Assembly (NCBI RefSeq): GCF_025359345.1
Contig: NZ_JANYGQ010000028.1
Coordinates: 1 to 64,000 of the forward strand
Reading direction: 5' to 3'
DNA from: Mucilaginibacter sp.
Lineage (GTDB): Bacteria > Bacteroidota > Bacteroidia > Sphingobacteriales > Sphingobacteriaceae
Length of the DNA stretch: 64,000 nt
Part shown: piece after piece, positions 16,906-25,838 of the stretch
Layout: each line of letters opens with the position of its first letter
Position numbering within the stretch: position 1 is the first letter of the stretch
The notes under the pieces: generated by a model
What the model was told of the DNA's origin: nothing
Database searches by the model: none
Seen by the model: the letters and a program-made list of their open reading frames with translations, nothing else
Made by a program: the position numbers and the translations under genes

Positions 16906-17721
16906 CTACCGGCAGTGCTCGCCTCCGTCTGCATGAATAATTGAACCATTTATCCAGGCGGCCTCGTCTGTACACAGCAGGTAGATAACACCGGCAACGT
17001 CATCTGGTTTTGTCAATCTTTTAAAAGGATTGCGTTCAGCGCCCATTACCAATAATTTCTCGCTCCCCGGGATCATTTTTAGCGATGCGGTTGCAGTTAC
17101 GCCGGCTTGTATAATGTTGGTTTTCAATCCATAAATACTAAATTCAACCGCCATGTATTTTGCCAGGCTTTCCAGCGATGCCTTCGCGATGGATACCGCC
17201 GCGTAACCTTCCCAGTACTTGTGTGCACCTTCGCTGGTAAGGCCTATAATGCGCCCGTCGTTATTAAAGAGGCCGGCATTTAAAATAGACTTTGTCCAAT
17301 CAAGCAGACTGTTGCTCATGGCATAGGTGGTCATTTGGATATCGTCAATTGACAGGGTGTTGTACGCCTCGTCGCTTGGATTATCTTTAATGGTGAGTGG
17401 TTTTAAATTACCGCGGGCAATACTGTGAAGCAATAATTTTACGCTGTCTTCAGGAGCTATGGCAGCAAATTCAGTTACAAAGGATTCCCTTGCTGTCGCA
17501 TCCAACGCATTAATGTTGTATGGTAAAATTTTTACTGAATTGGATTGCGCAATTTGAAGGAGTTGTTCTTTAAGGGCTTTATCGGCAGCTTTATTCTCGC
17601 GGTAAATAACAGCTACGTTCATGCCGTGTGTGGCCAGTTTTTCGGCCGCGGCAAAGCCGAATCCACCCGAACCACCCAAAATAACCGCCCATAAATCTTT
17701 AAATTGTAGATGTTTATCCAT
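16906..17721 (-). CDS. SDR-family enoyl/oxoacyl-ACP reductase
   Basis: A 271-residue short-chain dehydrogenase. The nucleotide-binding turn is GGSGGFGFAAAEKLA; the FabI-like HSIARGNL motif lies in the middle; the catalytic Tyr and Lys are in EGYAAVSIAKASLE (Y-x6-K). The C-terminal DDVAGVIYLLCTDEAAWINGS and HADGG are typical of the family. The HSIA motif favours enoyl-ACP reductase-like activity, but a ketoreductase role is possible. It is the first gene of the left reverse operon and has an unusually good Shine-Dalgarno sequence (AAGGAG, 17727-17732). Confidence 0.82.
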   Translation of the reverse strand: MDKHLQFKDLWAVILGGSGGFGFAAAEKLATHGMNVAVIYRENKAADKALKEQLLQIAQSNSVKILPYNINALDATARESFVTEFAAIAPEDSVKLLLHSIARGNLKPLTIKDNPSDEAYNTLSIDDIQMTTYAMSNSLLDWTKSILNAGLFNNDGRIIGLTSEGAHKYWEGYAAVSIAKASLESLAKYMAVEFSIYGLKTNIIQAGVTATASLKMIPGSEKLLVMGAERNPFKRLTKPDDVAGVIYLLCTDEAAWINGSIIHADGGEHCR

Positions 17722-17976
17722 TAAAACTCCTTAAACCTTTGCAGTTTTAACCTGTCTTTGTTATGTTAACGTTAACTTATTGGGTGCAATACTCCTTAAT
17801 TAGCCGTCAAAGTAAGCAAAAATAGCTTAAATATAGTGTATGTATTACATATATTATAACAATTGGCGGGCTTGTATGTTACATGTCAGTAACAATTATG
17901 GTGGATTTTGGCAAACCGCCAATTTTTGCATTTAATTGAGTTGCCGAAACTTATATTTTATTTATGTTTGATAGCT
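17722..17976. promoter_or_regulatory. Divergent promoter region of the pigment cluster
   Basis: This 255-base interval separates the reverse operon starting at 17721 from the forward operon starting at 17977. It holds a 12-base palindrome GTTAACGTTAAC (17765-17776), an inverted repeat GTTAC/GTAAC (17878-17882 and 17888-17892), and a longer one, AATTGGCGG (17861-17869) with CCGCCAATT (17916-17924) followed by Ts. The last could act as an attenuator before the forward operon. AAGGAG at 17727-17732 is the ribosome site of the reverse operon. Confidence 0.6.
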
Positions 17977-18471
17977 ATGAAAATTGTTTATAAATGGAAA
18001 GCGCTCTTTGTTTTCCTGTTGATTGCCGGGTTTGCCAAAACAACATCTGCCCAGCAAAAATTTGAAAAGGCCGAATTTTATAAAGTGATGGATGAAGGCA
18101 ATTTAACCGCTATAAACAGCCAGATTGAAATTGTACAAGCATCATCATCGCCAAATAAAGAAGGATACGAAGGCGCCCTGTTGATGCGTAAGGCAGACAA
18201 GGTAGCGGTACCGGGGCAAAAGCTGAAATTCTTTAAGGCCGGCCGGATAAAATTAGAAACGGCATTGTTGGCAGACAATGATAATACTGAATACCATTTT
18301 TTGCGGTTAGCTATTGAAGAGCACGCGCCAAAAATTGTAAAGTATCATTATGATATTGAAAAAGACAAAGCAATTGTGCTGAAGAATTTCAAAAGCCTGC
18401 CTGAATCGGTGCAGCATGCTATCAGAGATTATTGTAAAAAATCAAAAGTTCTGCATGCGGAAGAATTGTAA
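17977..18471 (+). CDS. Secreted hypothetical protein of the flexirubin cluster
   Basis: A 164-residue protein with a basic N-terminus and hydrophobic core forming a signal peptide (MKIVYKWKALFVFLLIAG, cleavage near TSAQ). The mature part is helical and charged, with no recognised catalytic motif. I place the start at the ATG at 17977, because the frame upstream adds a second unrelated hydrophobic stretch. It is the first gene of the forward pigment operon, 12 bases before darA. Location implies a periplasmic accessory role in pigment assembly or transport; function unknown. Confidence 0.65.
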   Translation: MKIVYKWKALFVFLLIAGFAKTTSAQQKFEKAEFYKVMDEGNLTAINSQIEIVQASSSPNKEGYEGALLMRKADKVAVPGQKLKFFKAGRIKLETALLADNDNTEYHFLRLAIEEHAPKIVKYHYDIEKDKAIVLKNFKSLPESVQHAIRDYCKKSKVLHAEEL

Positions 18472-18483
18472 CTTTGTGCCCCA

Positions 18484-19386
18484 ATGAGTAAAAAAGTCCT
18501 GGCAATTTACTATACCCAATCGGGCCAGATGGGAGAAATTATTGACACGTTTACCGCCCCGCTTGTTGAAGCCGGCGCATCTGTCGAAAAAGTACAGGTG
18601 AAGCTGGTGAACGGTTACGAATTCCCCTGGACGGGCAAAAGCTTTTTTTCGGTTATGCCCTCCTGTGTGTTGGGGATTCCGGAGCCAATAGAGCCCTTAA
18701 ATTTAAAGGAAACTAATTACGACCTGGTTGTTTTAGGCTATCAGCCCTGGTTTTTATCTCCAAGCATCCCGACAAACTCCTTGCTGCAAAGTGATGAGTT
18801 TAAGGCGATAATAAAAGATACGCCCGTAGTAACGATAAGCGCGGGGCGTAATATGTGGATTAACTCCTACGTTAGGGTGCGGAAGATGATAAAGGATGCA
18901 GGGGCGAATTTAAGGGGCAACATAGCGTTGCTGGACAAGCACCCAAATCCGATAAGTTTTGTAACTATTTTTTACTGGATGCTAACCGGCAAAAAAGACA
19001 GGTATTTGAATATCTTCCCCAAACCCGGTGTTTCAGAACAGGATATTGCCACAACAGTTGTATACGGCGCAACGGTAGCCAGTCATCTTAAAAATGGCAA
19101 CTGGGACACCTTGCAGGACGAGTTAATAGCCCAAAAAGCCGTCGAAATTAACTATAAACTGATGTTTATTGAGGCACGGGCCAAACCGATATTTGCTGTG
19201 TGGGCAAAGATTATTGCAGGACGGAAGAACCGCACGCCCTGGCTCAGCGCATTTAAATATTATCTTTTTGTTGCATTATTTTTGGGCGCGCCTGTTTTAT
19301 TAACGCTCGATGCAATATTTTTAAAACCTTTTTCGTCAAAACGAATTAAACGTAATAAATTAAAATACTTACAAGTAATAAATTAA
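18484..19386 (+). CDS. darA: Dialkylresorcinol condensing enzyme DarA-like
   Basis: A 300-residue protein of the DarA family. It has a flavodoxin-like opening (YYTQSGQMGEIIDTF), a central DLVVLGYQPWFLSPSIPTN stretch and a C-terminal hydrophobic helix near 255-280 suggesting membrane attachment. In known dialkylresorcinol pathways DarA acts with the ketosynthase DarB to form the resorcinol ring; DarA is assigned to the ring-forming/aromatisation step. It directly precedes darB (11-base gap) in the forward operon, the arrangement expected for flexirubin clusters. Confidence 0.85.
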   Translation: MSKKVLAIYYTQSGQMGEIIDTFTAPLVEAGASVEKVQVKLVNGYEFPWTGKSFFSVMPSCVLGIPEPIEPLNLKETNYDLVVLGYQPWFLSPSIPTNSLLQSDEFKAIIKDTPVVTISAGRNMWINSYVRVRKMIKDAGANLRGNIALLDKHPNPISFVTIFYWMLTGKKDRYLNIFPKPGVSEQDIATTVVYGATVASHLKNGNWDTLQDELIAQKAVEINYKLMFIEARAKPIFAVWAKIIAGRKNRTPWLSAFKYYLFVALFLGAPVLLTLDAIFLKPFSSKRIKRNKLKYLQVIN

Positions 19387-19397
19387 GATTCCCTAAA

Positions 19398-20546
19398 ATG
19401 TCTGATACCAAAGTTTATATCAACCATACCGCTGCGTTTTTCCCAAACGAGCCTGTTTCGAACGACGAAATGGAGCAGTACCTGGGGTATATTGATAATA
19501 GACCATCAAAATCGAAAAAAATTGTGCTGCGCAACAATGGTATAGTAAACCGTTATTATGCGCTTGATAAGGATCACAAATCTACCCATACCAATGCCCA
19601 GATGACTGCCGAAGCGGTAAGGGCTTTATTTGATAACGACCCCGAAAAAATGAAAGGCCTCGAATTGCTTTCATGCGGTACTTCATCGCCCGACCAGATG
19701 ATGCCAAGCCACGGCGTAATGACCCATGGCTGGATACCCGAAGTTGGGGGAATAGAAGTGGTATCACCGTCAGGTGTTTGCTGCGCGGGTATGCATGCTT
19801 TAAAATATGCTTACCTGGCTATTAAATCTGGCGAGGTTACAAAGGCGGTTGCAACCGGTTCGGAGCGGTTTTCAGGTTTGTTGGTCTCTGAAGTTTTTGA
19901 AGAAGAAGCGCAGAAACTGAAAGAGATGGAAGAAAACCCTTTCATTGCTTTTCAAAAGGATTTTTTAAGATGGATGCTAAGCGATGGCGCATCGGCATTT
20001 TTAATGACGGATAAACCAAACGAAGAAGGCTTGTCATTACGTGTTGAATGGATCGAAGGCGTATCCTACGCAAACGAAATGGCCACCTGCATGTATATGG
20101 GCGGCGAAAAGCAGGAAGACGGTACCTTAAAAGGCTTTATGGATTATACGCCCGAAGAGATTATGACCAAATCTATCTTCAGCGTAAAACAGGATATTAC
20201 TTTATTGAGTGATAATATTGTTCCGCTTGGGGGCAGAAAAATAAAAGAGATATTTGAGAAAAAAGGGCTTGGTGTTGACGATATAGACTACTTTTTACCG
20301 CACATCAGCAGTAACTTCTTCAAGAGCAAGATTTACGACATGATTGAGATTTATGGAGGCGGCATCCCTTACGAAAAATGGTTTATCAACCTTTATACTG
20401 TAGGTAACGTGGGCGCAGCATCAATTTACCTGATGATTGACGAACTGTTTAAAAGCGGTCGTTTAAAGAAAGGTGAGAAAATTCTTTGTCTTGTTCCTGA
20501 AAGCGCGCGATTCTCGTATATGTACGCTATGCTCACTGTTTGCTAA
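19398..20546 (+). CDS. darB: Dialkylresorcinol ketosynthase DarB-like (KAS III fold)
   Basis: A 382-residue KAS III-like condensing enzyme that joins two acyl precursors to give the diketide ring skeleton. The catalytic set is visible: C129 within PSGVCCAGMHAL, His in FLPHISSNFF and Asn in YTVGNVGAAS. The N-terminal HTAAFFPNEPVSNDEME is characteristic of DarB-type proteins. It lies between darA and a short conserved unknown gene in one forward transcript. Confidence 0.9.
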   Translation: MSDTKVYINHTAAFFPNEPVSNDEMEQYLGYIDNRPSKSKKIVLRNNGIVNRYYALDKDHKSTHTNAQMTAEAVRALFDNDPEKMKGLELLSCGTSSPDQMMPSHGVMTHGWIPEVGGIEVVSPSGVCCAGMHALKYAYLAIKSGEVTKAVATGSERFSGLLVSEVFEEEAQKLKEMEENPFIAFQKDFLRWMLSDGASAFLMTDKPNEEGLSLRVEWIEGVSYANEMATCMYMGGEKQEDGTLKGFMDYTPEEIMTKSIFSVKQDITLLSDNIVPLGGRKIKEIFEKKGLGVDDIDYFLPHISSNFFKSKIYDMIEIYGGGIPYEKWFINLYTVGNVGAASIYLMIDELFKSGRLKKGEKILCLVPESARFSYMYAMLTVC

Positions 20547-20555
20547 GTAGACCGA

Positions 20556-20963
20556 ATGAAGAAGGATGAAGTGCCACAGGATTTAAGTTCGCTTGGAAAA
20601 ATTACCAAAGAAGTTTGTTATGCAACAGATAGCGATGGTAAATATGTAACCGAGCTAAGCAGCGGCTGGGAGGTAAAAATCACAGCGCTTGATACAGCCT
20701 GGGGCGATATTCAAAAACGGGTTGCAGCCGCAAAACAGCAGGTTTTGGAAGGCAAGGCAAGTCCCCTTTTATTTTTTATGGAATACAGGCTGATGGACGT
20801 CGCTATTTTAGCAGGATATACCGGCTTTTGGAAGTGGCAGGTAAAAAGACATTTAAAGCCGGAAGTATTCAACACATTGTCTGATAATAAACTACAAAAA
20901 TACGCCGAAGCGTTTAATACAAAGGTGGATGACCTTAAAACTATGACCGTGCATGAAGATTGA
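20556..20963 (+). CDS. Conserved hypothetical protein of the pigment operon
   Basis: A 135-residue soluble protein of unknown family, with no signal peptide. Notable segments are SSGWEVKITALDTAWGDIQ and a helical region LFFMEYRLMDVAILAGYTG. It starts 9 bases after darB and overlaps the next gene by 11 bases, so it is tightly coupled to the operon. Its steady position next to darB suggests an accessory role in acyl-chain handling; this is inference from context only. Confidence 0.6.
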   Translation: MKKDEVPQDLSSLGKITKEVCYATDSDGKYVTELSSGWEVKITALDTAWGDIQKRVAAAKQQVLEGKASPLLFFMEYRLMDVAILAGYTGFWKWQVKRHLKPEVFNTLSDNKLQKYAEAFNTKVDDLKTMTVHED

Positions 20964-21966
20964 TTTTGAACATCGTCAGGCTGCACATTGTGAATCGGGC
21001 GTAACCAGCAACTTATTGTGGAATGCATCCGGCGGTAAAATTACCGAGCCATTGGCCTTTGGCATAGGGGCTGGGTTATTTTATGTTTACGTACCCTTTA
21101 TTAAGATCAATAATGGCCCGGCGATAGCTTTTCGCACGTTCCCGGGGCATATATTTAAGCGCACCTGCAAATCGTTGGATATTGCAGTGGTCAGCAAAAA
21201 ATTTGGCTCAAAGGAAAAGGCCCAAATCTATTTGGATGAATGCCTGGATAATGGCCACGCAGTTGGCTGCCAGGTCGGTGTTTATTACTTACCCTATTTC
21301 CCGAAAGAGTACCGTTTCCATTTTAACGCGCATAACCTGATAGTTTATGGTAAGGACGGCGACAACTATTTAGTTAGCGACCCGATAATGGAAGGGACAA
21401 ATGTGATGGATAGCTATCAACTGGAAAGGGTGCGTTTTGCAAAAGGCGCATTATCGCCTAAAGGGCATATTTACTATCCGAAAGAAAATAAAACTATTAG
21501 CGACGACCAGATAAGGCAGGCCATTAAAGGTGGTATCAAAAAGAATGTATACAATATGTTGAATATTCCCGGCAGCTTTGCCGGCGTGAGCGGTATAAAA
21601 AATACCGGCCTTAAAATAAAGAAATGGCGCGATAAGCTTGGGCTGGAGAAAGCCGGCTTGTACCTGGCCCAAATGGTACGCATGCAGGAAGAGATTGGCA
21701 CCGGCGGTGGTGGCTTTCGATACATCTACGGCGCTTTTTTGCAGCAGGCAGATGTTTACCTGCCGGGCAACCATTTAGCCGATATCAGCAGTATATTTAC
21801 CAAGGCAGGCGACATGTGGCGCACGGCAGCAGTGCATGCCGCAGGCATTTACAAAGGCCGCATAGGCAGCCAGGACGATTTTAATACTATGGGCGATTAC
21901 CTGCTTGAAATTGCAGCTATTGAAAAAACGGCTTTTGAAACTTTAAAGCAAATAAAATGGCAGTAA
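20953..21966 (+). CDS. BtrH N-terminal/DUF4872 acyltransferase-like protein
   Basis: A 337-residue papain-like protein of the BtrH family. C13 in the AAHCESGVTSNLL motif is the expected nucleophile and the His lies in HFNAHNLIVYGKDG near residue 117. In butirosin biosynthesis, BtrH moves an acyl group from its carrier protein to the acceptor. Here it could transfer an aryl-polyene acyl chain from the ACP to a resorcinol or other acceptor. It overlaps its neighbours on both sides (11 and 10 bases), so translation is coupled with the unknown gene and the ABC ATPase. Confidence 0.8.
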   Translation: MKIDFEHRQAAHCESGVTSNLLWNASGGKITEPLAFGIGAGLFYVYVPFIKINNGPAIAFRTFPGHIFKRTCKSLDIAVVSKKFGSKEKAQIYLDECLDNGHAVGCQVGVYYLPYFPKEYRFHFNAHNLIVYGKDGDNYLVSDPIMEGTNVMDSYQLERVRFAKGALSPKGHIYYPKENKTISDDQIRQAIKGGIKKNVYNMLNIPGSFAGVSGIKNTGLKIKKWRDKLGLEKAGLYLAQMVRMQEEIGTGGGGFRYIYGAFLQQADVYLPGNHLADISSIFTKAGDMWRTAAVHAAGIYKGRIGSQDDFNTMGDYLLEIAAIEKTAFETLKQIKWQ

Positions 21967-22718
21967 GCACTCCATTAGCTATTGACGTTGCCGACATGGG
22001 TTTTAAATATCCGGGCAATGCAGACGTGTCGTTTTCAAAATTGAACCTGAAGGTAGCAAAAGGCGAACGTTTCGGACTATTTGGCCCCAATGGAGCGGGC
22101 AAGACCACACTTATAAGCCTGATGACGGGTTTGCTTTCTGCAGATGAAGGACATATCAAACTTTTAGGCCAGAAAGTCGGCAAACATAACAATTCGGTTA
22201 ATAAGCTGTTTGGCTTTGTGCCGCAGGATTTTTCATTTTACCAGGAACTAAGCCCGGTTGAAAACCTTCAATTTTTCGGCGCCTGGAGCGGTTTAAATAA
22301 GCAAACCATTAAACAGCGTACGGACGAACTGCTGGATATATTAGGACTGGATGAGGTGCGCAATAAACCGGTCGACAAGTTTAGTGGAGGCATGAAGCGA
22401 AGGGTTAATTTGGCCATCGGCGTAATACATAAACCTGAAATTATATTTTTAGATGAGCCGACGGTGGGGGTAGATGTGCAAACCCGCCACGCAATTATAG
22501 CTTACCTGCTGGAATTAAATAAAGGCGGTACAACGTTGATTTACACGTCACACCAGCTAAGCGAGGCCGAAGATCTTTGTAAACAGGTTGCCCTGATTGA
22601 CAATGGCAAAATTATAGCACAAGATAGTTTAGATAAATTAATGGCCGACCATAAACAAGAAAGCCTTGAACAGATGTTTTTGAACTTAACCGGAAAGGAC
22701 ATAAGAAACGATGTTTAA
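21957..22718 (+). CDS. ABC transporter ATP-binding protein
   Basis: A 253-residue ATPase subunit. Walker A is GPNGAGKTT (about 40-48), the signature is FSGGMKRR, Walker B is IIFLDEP followed by the H-loop YTSHQLSEAEDL. It belongs to the ABC-2/DrrA-like export group. It overlaps the permease gene by 8 bases and the BtrH-like gene by 10. Probable role: energising export of the pigment or its precursor across the inner membrane. Confidence 0.92.
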   Translation: MAVSTPLAIDVADMGFKYPGNADVSFSKLNLKVAKGERFGLFGPNGAGKTTLISLMTGLLSADEGHIKLLGQKVGKHNNSVNKLFGFVPQDFSFYQELSPVENLQFFGAWSGLNKQTIKQRTDELLDILGLDEVRNKPVDKFSGGMKRRVNLAIGVIHKPEIIFLDEPTVGVDVQTRHAIIAYLLELNKGGTTLIYTSHQLSEAEDLCKQVALIDNGKIIAQDSLDKLMADHKQESLEQMFLNLTGKDIRNDV

Positions 22719-23988
22719 GTTAAAGGCCACCATAATAAAGGATATCCGGATTTTGCTGCGCGATAAAGTTGGCATATCGCTGATGTTTGTTATGCCCATT
22801 ATTTTGGTAGTGGTAGTTACCAGCATCCAGAACAGCACCTTTCAACTGGTTAACAAAAACCGGCTTTCGATACTCATTAATAACAGCGATACCGGGCAGG
22901 CCAGCAAGCAATTGATAAAAGCCATCGGTAAAATCGGGATGTTTAAGGTATCGCAGGTAAAAGGCCCCCAAACTGAAAAATCAATAACAGAAATTATGCA
23001 CCAGCGAGATGCGATGCTGGGTGTTATTATTCCTGCAAATTTCTCCGCCCGGGTTTCTGCAAAATCAAAAAATATTGCAGGCAAAGCACTAACAAGCTTT
23101 GGGTTGCAGGGCGATACGGTAAAAAAAGTTTACGATGTTGACCCTTTAACATTGTATTATAACCCTATTCTGCAGGAATCAATCAGGCTATCGGTAAAAG
23201 GCGCGGTAGGTAGTGCCCTACAACTTGTTGAAAGTCGGGAGACTTTAAGGAGCCTCTACTTTTCTATCAATGAAAAGCAACTGCCCGAAAGCCTTGAAAA
23301 TGAAATGCTGAACAATAAAACAGCCATAAATGAAATCCCGGTGAGTAAGGACGGTACGCGCATTACGCCGAACGCTACCCAACACAACGTACCTGCATGG
23401 ACAATTTTTGCCATGTTCTTTATCATTATGTCCTTAGGAGGCAGCGTGGTAAGGGAGAAAGTAAGCGGCAGTTTTATCCGTTTAAAAACATTGCCTACTA
23501 ATTATATGGTAGGCCTGTTATCGAAGCAAATAGTCTACTTGTTGGTTACAATTTTGCAGGCGGCAGTGATATTCTCGATGGGTATCTGGTTGTTCCCGTT
23601 TTTTGGGTTGCCTGCGCTCAATTTACCGTCTGACTTGTCGGCGTTAGTAATTGTTACCATAATTTGCGGCTGGTGCGCAGTTAGTTATGCCATTTGTGTA
23701 GGCGTATTTGCAGATACGCAGGAACAGGCCAATGGCTTTGGCGCGGTATCAATAGTGATACTGGCGAGCATAGGCGGTTTAATGGTGCCCAGCTTCGCCA
23801 TGCAGGGCTTTTTTAAGTCGGCAGCAGATATTTCGCCGATGCACTGGTGCTTACAGGCCTATTATACTTTATTCCTCGAAGGTGGGAAATTAAAGGATGT
23901 TGTAAACAATATCATACCTTTGTTTATTATTACACTTGTGTTTCAATTTGTAACCTTTATCGGGTTAAAACGAAAGAATTTAATATAA
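22711..23988 (+). CDS. ABC-2 type transporter permease
   Basis: A 425-residue membrane protein with one N-terminal membrane helix (about 20-40), a large external domain (45-225) and five helices in the C-terminal half (about 230-420), the ABC-2 permease layout. The segment GGSVVREKVSGSFIRLKTLPTN is typical of the family. It forms the membrane partner of the preceding ATPase in the pigment operon. Confidence 0.9.
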   Translation: MFKLKATIIKDIRILLRDKVGISLMFVMPIILVVVVTSIQNSTFQLVNKNRLSILINNSDTGQASKQLIKAIGKIGMFKVSQVKGPQTEKSITEIMHQRDAMLGVIIPANFSARVSAKSKNIAGKALTSFGLQGDTVKKVYDVDPLTLYYNPILQESIRLSVKGAVGSALQLVESRETLRSLYFSINEKQLPESLENEMLNNKTAINEIPVSKDGTRITPNATQHNVPAWTIFAMFFIIMSLGGSVVREKVSGSFIRLKTLPTNYMVGLLSKQIVYLLVTILQAAVIFSMGIWLFPFFGLPALNLPSDLSALVIVTIICGWCAVSYAICVGVFADTQEQANGFGAVSIVILASIGGLMVPSFAMQGFFKSAADISPMHWCLQAYYTLFLEGGKLKDVVNNIIPLFIITLVFQFVTFIGLKRKNLI

Positions 23989-23996
23989 TTGCCTCA

Positions 23997-24260
23997 ATGG
24001 AGACCACAGCACTCAAAGAACAACTAAAGACCCAAATCATAAAGTTTTTAAACCTTACCGACCTTACCCCAGCCGATATAAAAGACGATGAGCCACTATT
24101 TGGCGATGGCCTGGGCCTGGATTCTATTGACTCACTCGAACTTATCGTATTGCTGAAAAAAGAATACGGCATCGATATCCGTGATCCCCGTGAAGGCCGT
24201 AAAGTGCTGGTAGATGTGGCTACGATGGCGGATTATATTCAGGAACATTCAAGCAAGTAA
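23997..24260 (+). CDS. Acyl carrier protein
   Basis: An 87-residue carrier with the classic attachment motif: S43 in GLGLDSIDSLEL. The frame is open much further upstream, but ATG at 23997 is the right start: it lies 8 bases after the permease stop and gives the normal ACP length, whereas the longer version would overlap the permease gene. It is the last gene of the forward operon. With a standard DSI motif it differs from the ACP at 14892, so the two may carry different chains. Confidence 0.88.
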   Translation: METTALKEQLKTQIIKFLNLTDLTPADIKDDEPLFGDGLGLDSIDSLELIVLLKKEYGIDIRDPREGRKVLVDVATMADYIQEHSSK

Positions 24261-24280
24261 TTTTTTGTCTTAAAATTTTG

Positions 24281-24400
24281 TCCTTGCGAGGAGGAACGAC
24301 GAAGCAACCTCGTCGCAATGCGTAGCCACTAATGTATATTCGCCGTGTATAGATATGAAGTTGCCTCCGTTAATCAGCGGGACGCGGTGACAAAGTTGGT
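24281..24400. repeat. REP-like palindromic repeat at the convergent junction
   Basis: Arms TTGCGAGGAGG (24284-24294) and CCTCGTCGCAA (24308-24318) form a near-perfect hairpin inside the sequence TTGCGAGGAGGAACGACGAA, a type widely scattered in Sphingobacteriaceae genomes. A degenerate second half follows to about 24400. It fills the gap between two convergent operons and probably serves as a two-way terminator. Confidence 0.6.
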
Positions 24401-24771
24401 TAAGTGCAAATGAAACTGCCTTGGAATTTGAAACAAACCCTATCTCCATCAACCAACTTAGCATTTACATTAATCTCATCGACGATTAATTTATAGCCAA
24501 TTTCTAACAGAATAGCATTTGTTGCCGCTGGATCAATCATCCCAATAAACTTTAAACCACCCGCTTTTTTAAGCTGAACGGAATATCCAAGCGCGCTTTC
24601 CAAAACATCTTTTACAAGCTGTAACATACACGCACCCGGCACCACAGGCTGTCCGGGGAAATGTCCTTTAAAAATAGGACTGCCAGAGTTGATGGACAAA
24701 TCAGCTTTTATAATACCATCTGTATGGATTAAGCTGTGTACAATAAATAAATCATCAATCCCTGCTTCCAT
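24400..24771 (-). CDS. FabZ-like hotdog dehydratase
   Basis: A 123-residue single-hotdog protein. The motif GHFPGQPVVPGACMLQLVKDV (about 34-54) corresponds to the FabZ catalytic His and helix. ATG at 24771 was chosen over a TTG three codons upstream. It would act as 3-hydroxyacyl-ACP dehydratase in polyene chain growth. It is the last gene of the right reverse operon and starts close after the inactive-KS gene at 24781. Confidence 0.8.
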   Translation of the reverse strand: MEAGIDDLFIVHSLIHTDGIIKADLSINSGSPIFKGHFPGQPVVPGACMLQLVKDVLESALGYSVQLKKAGGLKFIGMIDPAATNAILLEIGYKLIVDEINVNAKLVDGDRVCFKFQGSFICT

Positions 24772-24780
24772 ACCTCGCAA

Positions 24781-25836
24781 TTATATCGCTGAAACCAGCA
24801 TTAATGAATGATATTTATTTTGGTAGTGGTTGTATAGCAATATTTTTTTCGAGGTAGCTGTAAACTCTGGGGTTTGCAAAATAGCTCTGGGTACAACGCC
24901 CTGTTTTACAATGTTTGCTGCCAGCCATAACGCAAATGTTGATGCCACAGTGTATTCACCGCAAAGGTGTTTGTAAGCAGCGAGGCTGGTATTTTTAAAT
25001 AGCGAATCACAAACCTGGGTGTAAATTGCATCATTTCTTATGTCGCCGTTTTTGCCGGTAATTACGAGGTCGATATCCGCAGCTGTTAACGAATGCTCAT
25101 ATAAAAATGTGGTAATGCGCTTTTCAAGGTCGGTTGGTTTATAAAAGAACGTATGCCCGAGCAATTCGGCTTGATTATCAGGTGATGGTTTATCTGTTAA
25201 CAGGAAAAAACCTGCGCCTTCGCCACCGATCGTTCCTTTTGTTTTATACTCGTATAGTGACAGATTTGTCACTCGTTCGCGCTTGTATAAACCCAAACGG
25301 GTTAAAACAGTAAAGCTGGTATCCACCATTTCCTCAGTTCCGCCCACTAATATATTATCGGCTTCCTGCTCATTTAAAAGCATAGTTGCATCAAGCAGTG
25401 CACTTTCAAACGACATGCCTTTGTGCACAAACGTGTTATTATAGGCATGGCATTGCAGCATTAAGGCTATTTGAGCAGCCACCGTATTATGGGTTGATTG
25501 TATGAAGGCAGTAGGGGGAAGCAACTCTTCTTCCTGTTCAATTATGCGGGTTAAAAACGTCACAGTATCTTCCATGCAGCCAAACGCCGTGCCGGTGATT
25601 ATGGCGCCAGGCATTTCAACATTGCCGTTTATCAAGCATTCTTTTGCTGCAGATACGCCCATTTTTATCACATGGCTCATCCGCCGTATTTGCTTCGGAT
25701 CGATGAACTGTTTATAATCGGGTTCAATTGCTCTTAAACGAGTGCCGTTATATTCAACAACGTCTGTTAAAAAGCCTTGGTTGCCAAAAGTATTTTGCGC
25801 CGATATACAGGCCGATGAGCGGATATATACTTTCAT
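24781..25836 (-). CDS. Catalytically degenerate ketosynthase (chain-length-factor-like)
   Basis: A 351-residue protein with the thiolase/KS fold but without the KS catalytic residues. At the nucleophile elbow it reads FVHKGMSFESALLDA with no Cys, the first His motif is ITGKNGDI, and the second is LCGEYTVAS. N-terminal features (RSSACISAQNTFG, then IRRMSHVIKMGVSAA) match aryl-polyene chain-length factors. It would pair with the active KS encoded upstream (25839-27038) and set chain length. The start is ATG at 25836, two bases after the upstream stop; the longer frame from 25869 would overlap that gene. Confidence 0.8.
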   Translation of the reverse strand: MKVYIRSSACISAQNTFGNQGFLTDVVEYNGTRLRAIEPDYKQFIDPKQIRRMSHVIKMGVSAAKECLINGNVEMPGAIITGTAFGCMEDTVTFLTRIIEQEEELLPPTAFIQSTHNTVAAQIALMLQCHAYNNTFVHKGMSFESALLDATMLLNEQEADNILVGGTEEMVDTSFTVLTRLGLYKRERVTNLSLYEYKTKGTIGGEGAGFFLLTDKPSPDNQAELLGHTFFYKPTDLEKRITTFLYEHSLTAADIDLVITGKNGDIRNDAIYTQVCDSLFKNTSLAAYKHLCGEYTVASTFALWLAANIVKQGVVPRAILQTPEFTATSKKILLYNHYQNKYHSLMLVSAI

Positions 25837-25838
25837 GG

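Noticed and set aside
16889..16975. Extended N-terminus of the dehydratase at 16421
   Set aside because: The extra residues are basic and family-unlike and overlap the reductase gene; ATG at 16888 fits better.
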